In this document: in pieces, positions 14,461 to 14,903 of the stretch
Numbering within the stretch: the first letter of the stretch is position 1
How the letters are laid out: every line of letters starts with the position of its first letter
DNA from: an uncultured Georgenia sp.
GTDB lineage: Bacteria > Actinomycetota > Actinomycetes > Actinomycetales > Actinomycetaceae
DNA: 14,903 nucleotides
Direction of reading: 5' to 3'
Assembly (NCBI RefSeq): GCF_937958535.1
Contig: NZ_CALGNQ010000014.1
Span: 1-14,903, forward strand
The notes under the pieces: model-generated
Seen by the model: the letters and a program-made list of their open reading frames with translations, nothing else
Databases searched by the model: none
Told to the model about the DNA's origin: nothing
Made by a program: the position numbers and the translations under genes

Positions 14461-14766
14461 GTGCTCTTCGCCTTCTCGGTGGCACCGACCGTCTCCGACT
14501 CCGCCGACGGGTCGGTCTCCGCAGCGGTGGCCGACGCCGTGCGGGTGGTCCGCGAGTCGGGCCTGCCCAACGAGACGACCTCGATGTTCACCACGATCGA
14601 GGGGGAGTGGGACGAGGTCATGCCGGTGATCAAGCGGGCGTGCGAGGCCGTGGCCGAGCACAGCCCGCGGGTCAGCCTCGTCCTCAAGGCCGACCTGCGT
14701 CCCGGGTACGAGAACCAGCTCAGCGCGAAGGTCGAGCGCGTTGAGCAGCACCTGCGCCCCGAGTAA
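14461..14766 (+). CDS. MTH1187/YkoF-type thiamine-binding protein
   Basis: The 101-residue protein starts at GTG 14461 after TGGAGGG (14448-14454) at good spacing. It begins with a strand LFAFSVAPT, has a central TTSMFTTIEGEWDEVMPVIKRACEAV and ends VSLVLKADLRPGYENQLSAKVERVEQHL. This is the Thiamine_BP (PF01910, formerly DUF77) pattern: a ferredoxin-like fold forming tetramers that bind thiamine or a pyrimidine precursor (HMP). Its usual partners (ThiXYZ/YkoEDC transport genes) are not in the window, so the role is open; a soluble chaperone or sensor for a thiamine compound is an inference. A hairpin follows its stop codon directly. Confidence 0.85.
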   Translation: MLFAFSVAPTVSDSADGSVSAAVADAVRVVRESGLPNETTSMFTTIEGEWDEVMPVIKRACEAVAEHSPRVSLVLKADLRPGYENQLSAKVERVEQHLRPE

Positions 14767-14801
14767 GGACGCCCGAGGACGGCACCGAACCGCCCGCGTC
14801 C
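14767..14801 (+). terminator. Terminator-like hairpin after the thiamine-binding gene
   Basis: GGACGC (14767-14772) pairs with GCGTCC (14796-14801), and an inner GGACGG/CCGCCC stem (14777-14782 with 14790-14795, one mismatch) sits within. It begins immediately after the TAA stop codon. A C-rich run ending in TTT (14816-14818) follows but there is no true T tract. Confidence 0.45.
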
Positions 14802-14816
14802 GACCCCTCGCCCCCT

Positions 14817-14903
14817 TTGTCGCCGAGAGTTGACTTGTCACCGGGGGCTGAGTTCTCGCGGAGAGCTATTTGTCACCGACAGCTGAGTTCTCACCGACGG
14901 CTC
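14817..14903. repeat. Degenerate 18-base tandem repeat array, running off the right edge
   Basis: Five units are visible: 14817-14834, 14835-14852, 14853-14869 (17 bases), 14870-14887 and 14888-14903 (cut by the window). The consensus is close to TTsTCrCCGAsAGCTGAG. The junctions between units are inverted repeats around TT: TGAC-TT-GTCA at 14831-14840 and TGAG-TT-CTCA at 14884-14893, with TGAG-TT-CTCG at 14849-14858 in between. No open reading frame or gene was assigned here. The region is noticeably less GC-rich than its surroundings. Full length and nature cannot be judged because the array continues outside the window. Confidence 0.7.

Noticed and set aside
14817..14903. CRISPR array at the right edge.
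   Set aside because: Units are contiguous 17-18-base degenerate repeats with no unique spacers, unlike CRISPR repeats of 23-37 bases separated by similar-length spacers. No cas genes are present.

Overview
The window is uniformly GC-rich double-stranded chromosomal DNA. It has frequent GTG starts, short or absent intergenic gaps and strong GGAGG-type ribosome binding sites. This points to a high-GC actinobacterium, most likely Micrococcales (an Intrasporangiaceae- or Ornithinimicrobiaceae-like genome is my guess, low confidence). No rRNA, tRNA, insertion sequence, integrase or CRISPR array is visible. The longest stretch without a gene is 167 bases (14294-14460).

Left part (1-7326): mostly single genes. 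A 5'-truncated flavin/NAD(P)-binding oxidoreductase converges on a TetR-type regulator. The regulator is divergent from an exported class-C beta-lactamase-like serine hydrolase that carries four C-terminal membrane helices. On the minus strand an ArsC-type arsenate reductase is translationally coupled to a winged-helix HTH_42 protein of the AlkZ/YcaQ DNA-glycosylase superfamily. A DUF998 membrane protein and an MFS exporter converge with a 6-base overlap.

Centre (7374-12033): a sugar-uptake locus. A LacI-type repressor is divergent from a four-gene operon with the order lipoprotein binding protein, permease, single-domain ATPase, P-loop kinase. This order and the protein sequences match the frcB-frcC-frcA-frcK fructose system of rhizobia. 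Two tandem, overlapping LacI-type operators lie between the repressor and the operon. The permease, ATPase and kinase genes are linked by ATGA or GTGA overlaps, so they should be made together. The expected logic is binding and import of a monosaccharide (probably fructose), then possibly phosphorylation, with relief of LacI repression by the sugar or a derivative.

Right part (12129-14903): a DASS/SLC13 dicarboxylate symporter, a convergent FMN-type split-barrel (pyridoxamine 5'-phosphate oxidase family) protein, and a small MTH1187-type thiamine-binding protein followed by a terminator-like hairpin. The window ends inside a degenerate 18-base tandem repeat. Its unit junctions are inverted repeats around a TT centre, with a compensatory base change between copies. 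It is the least explained structure in the window and runs off the right edge.
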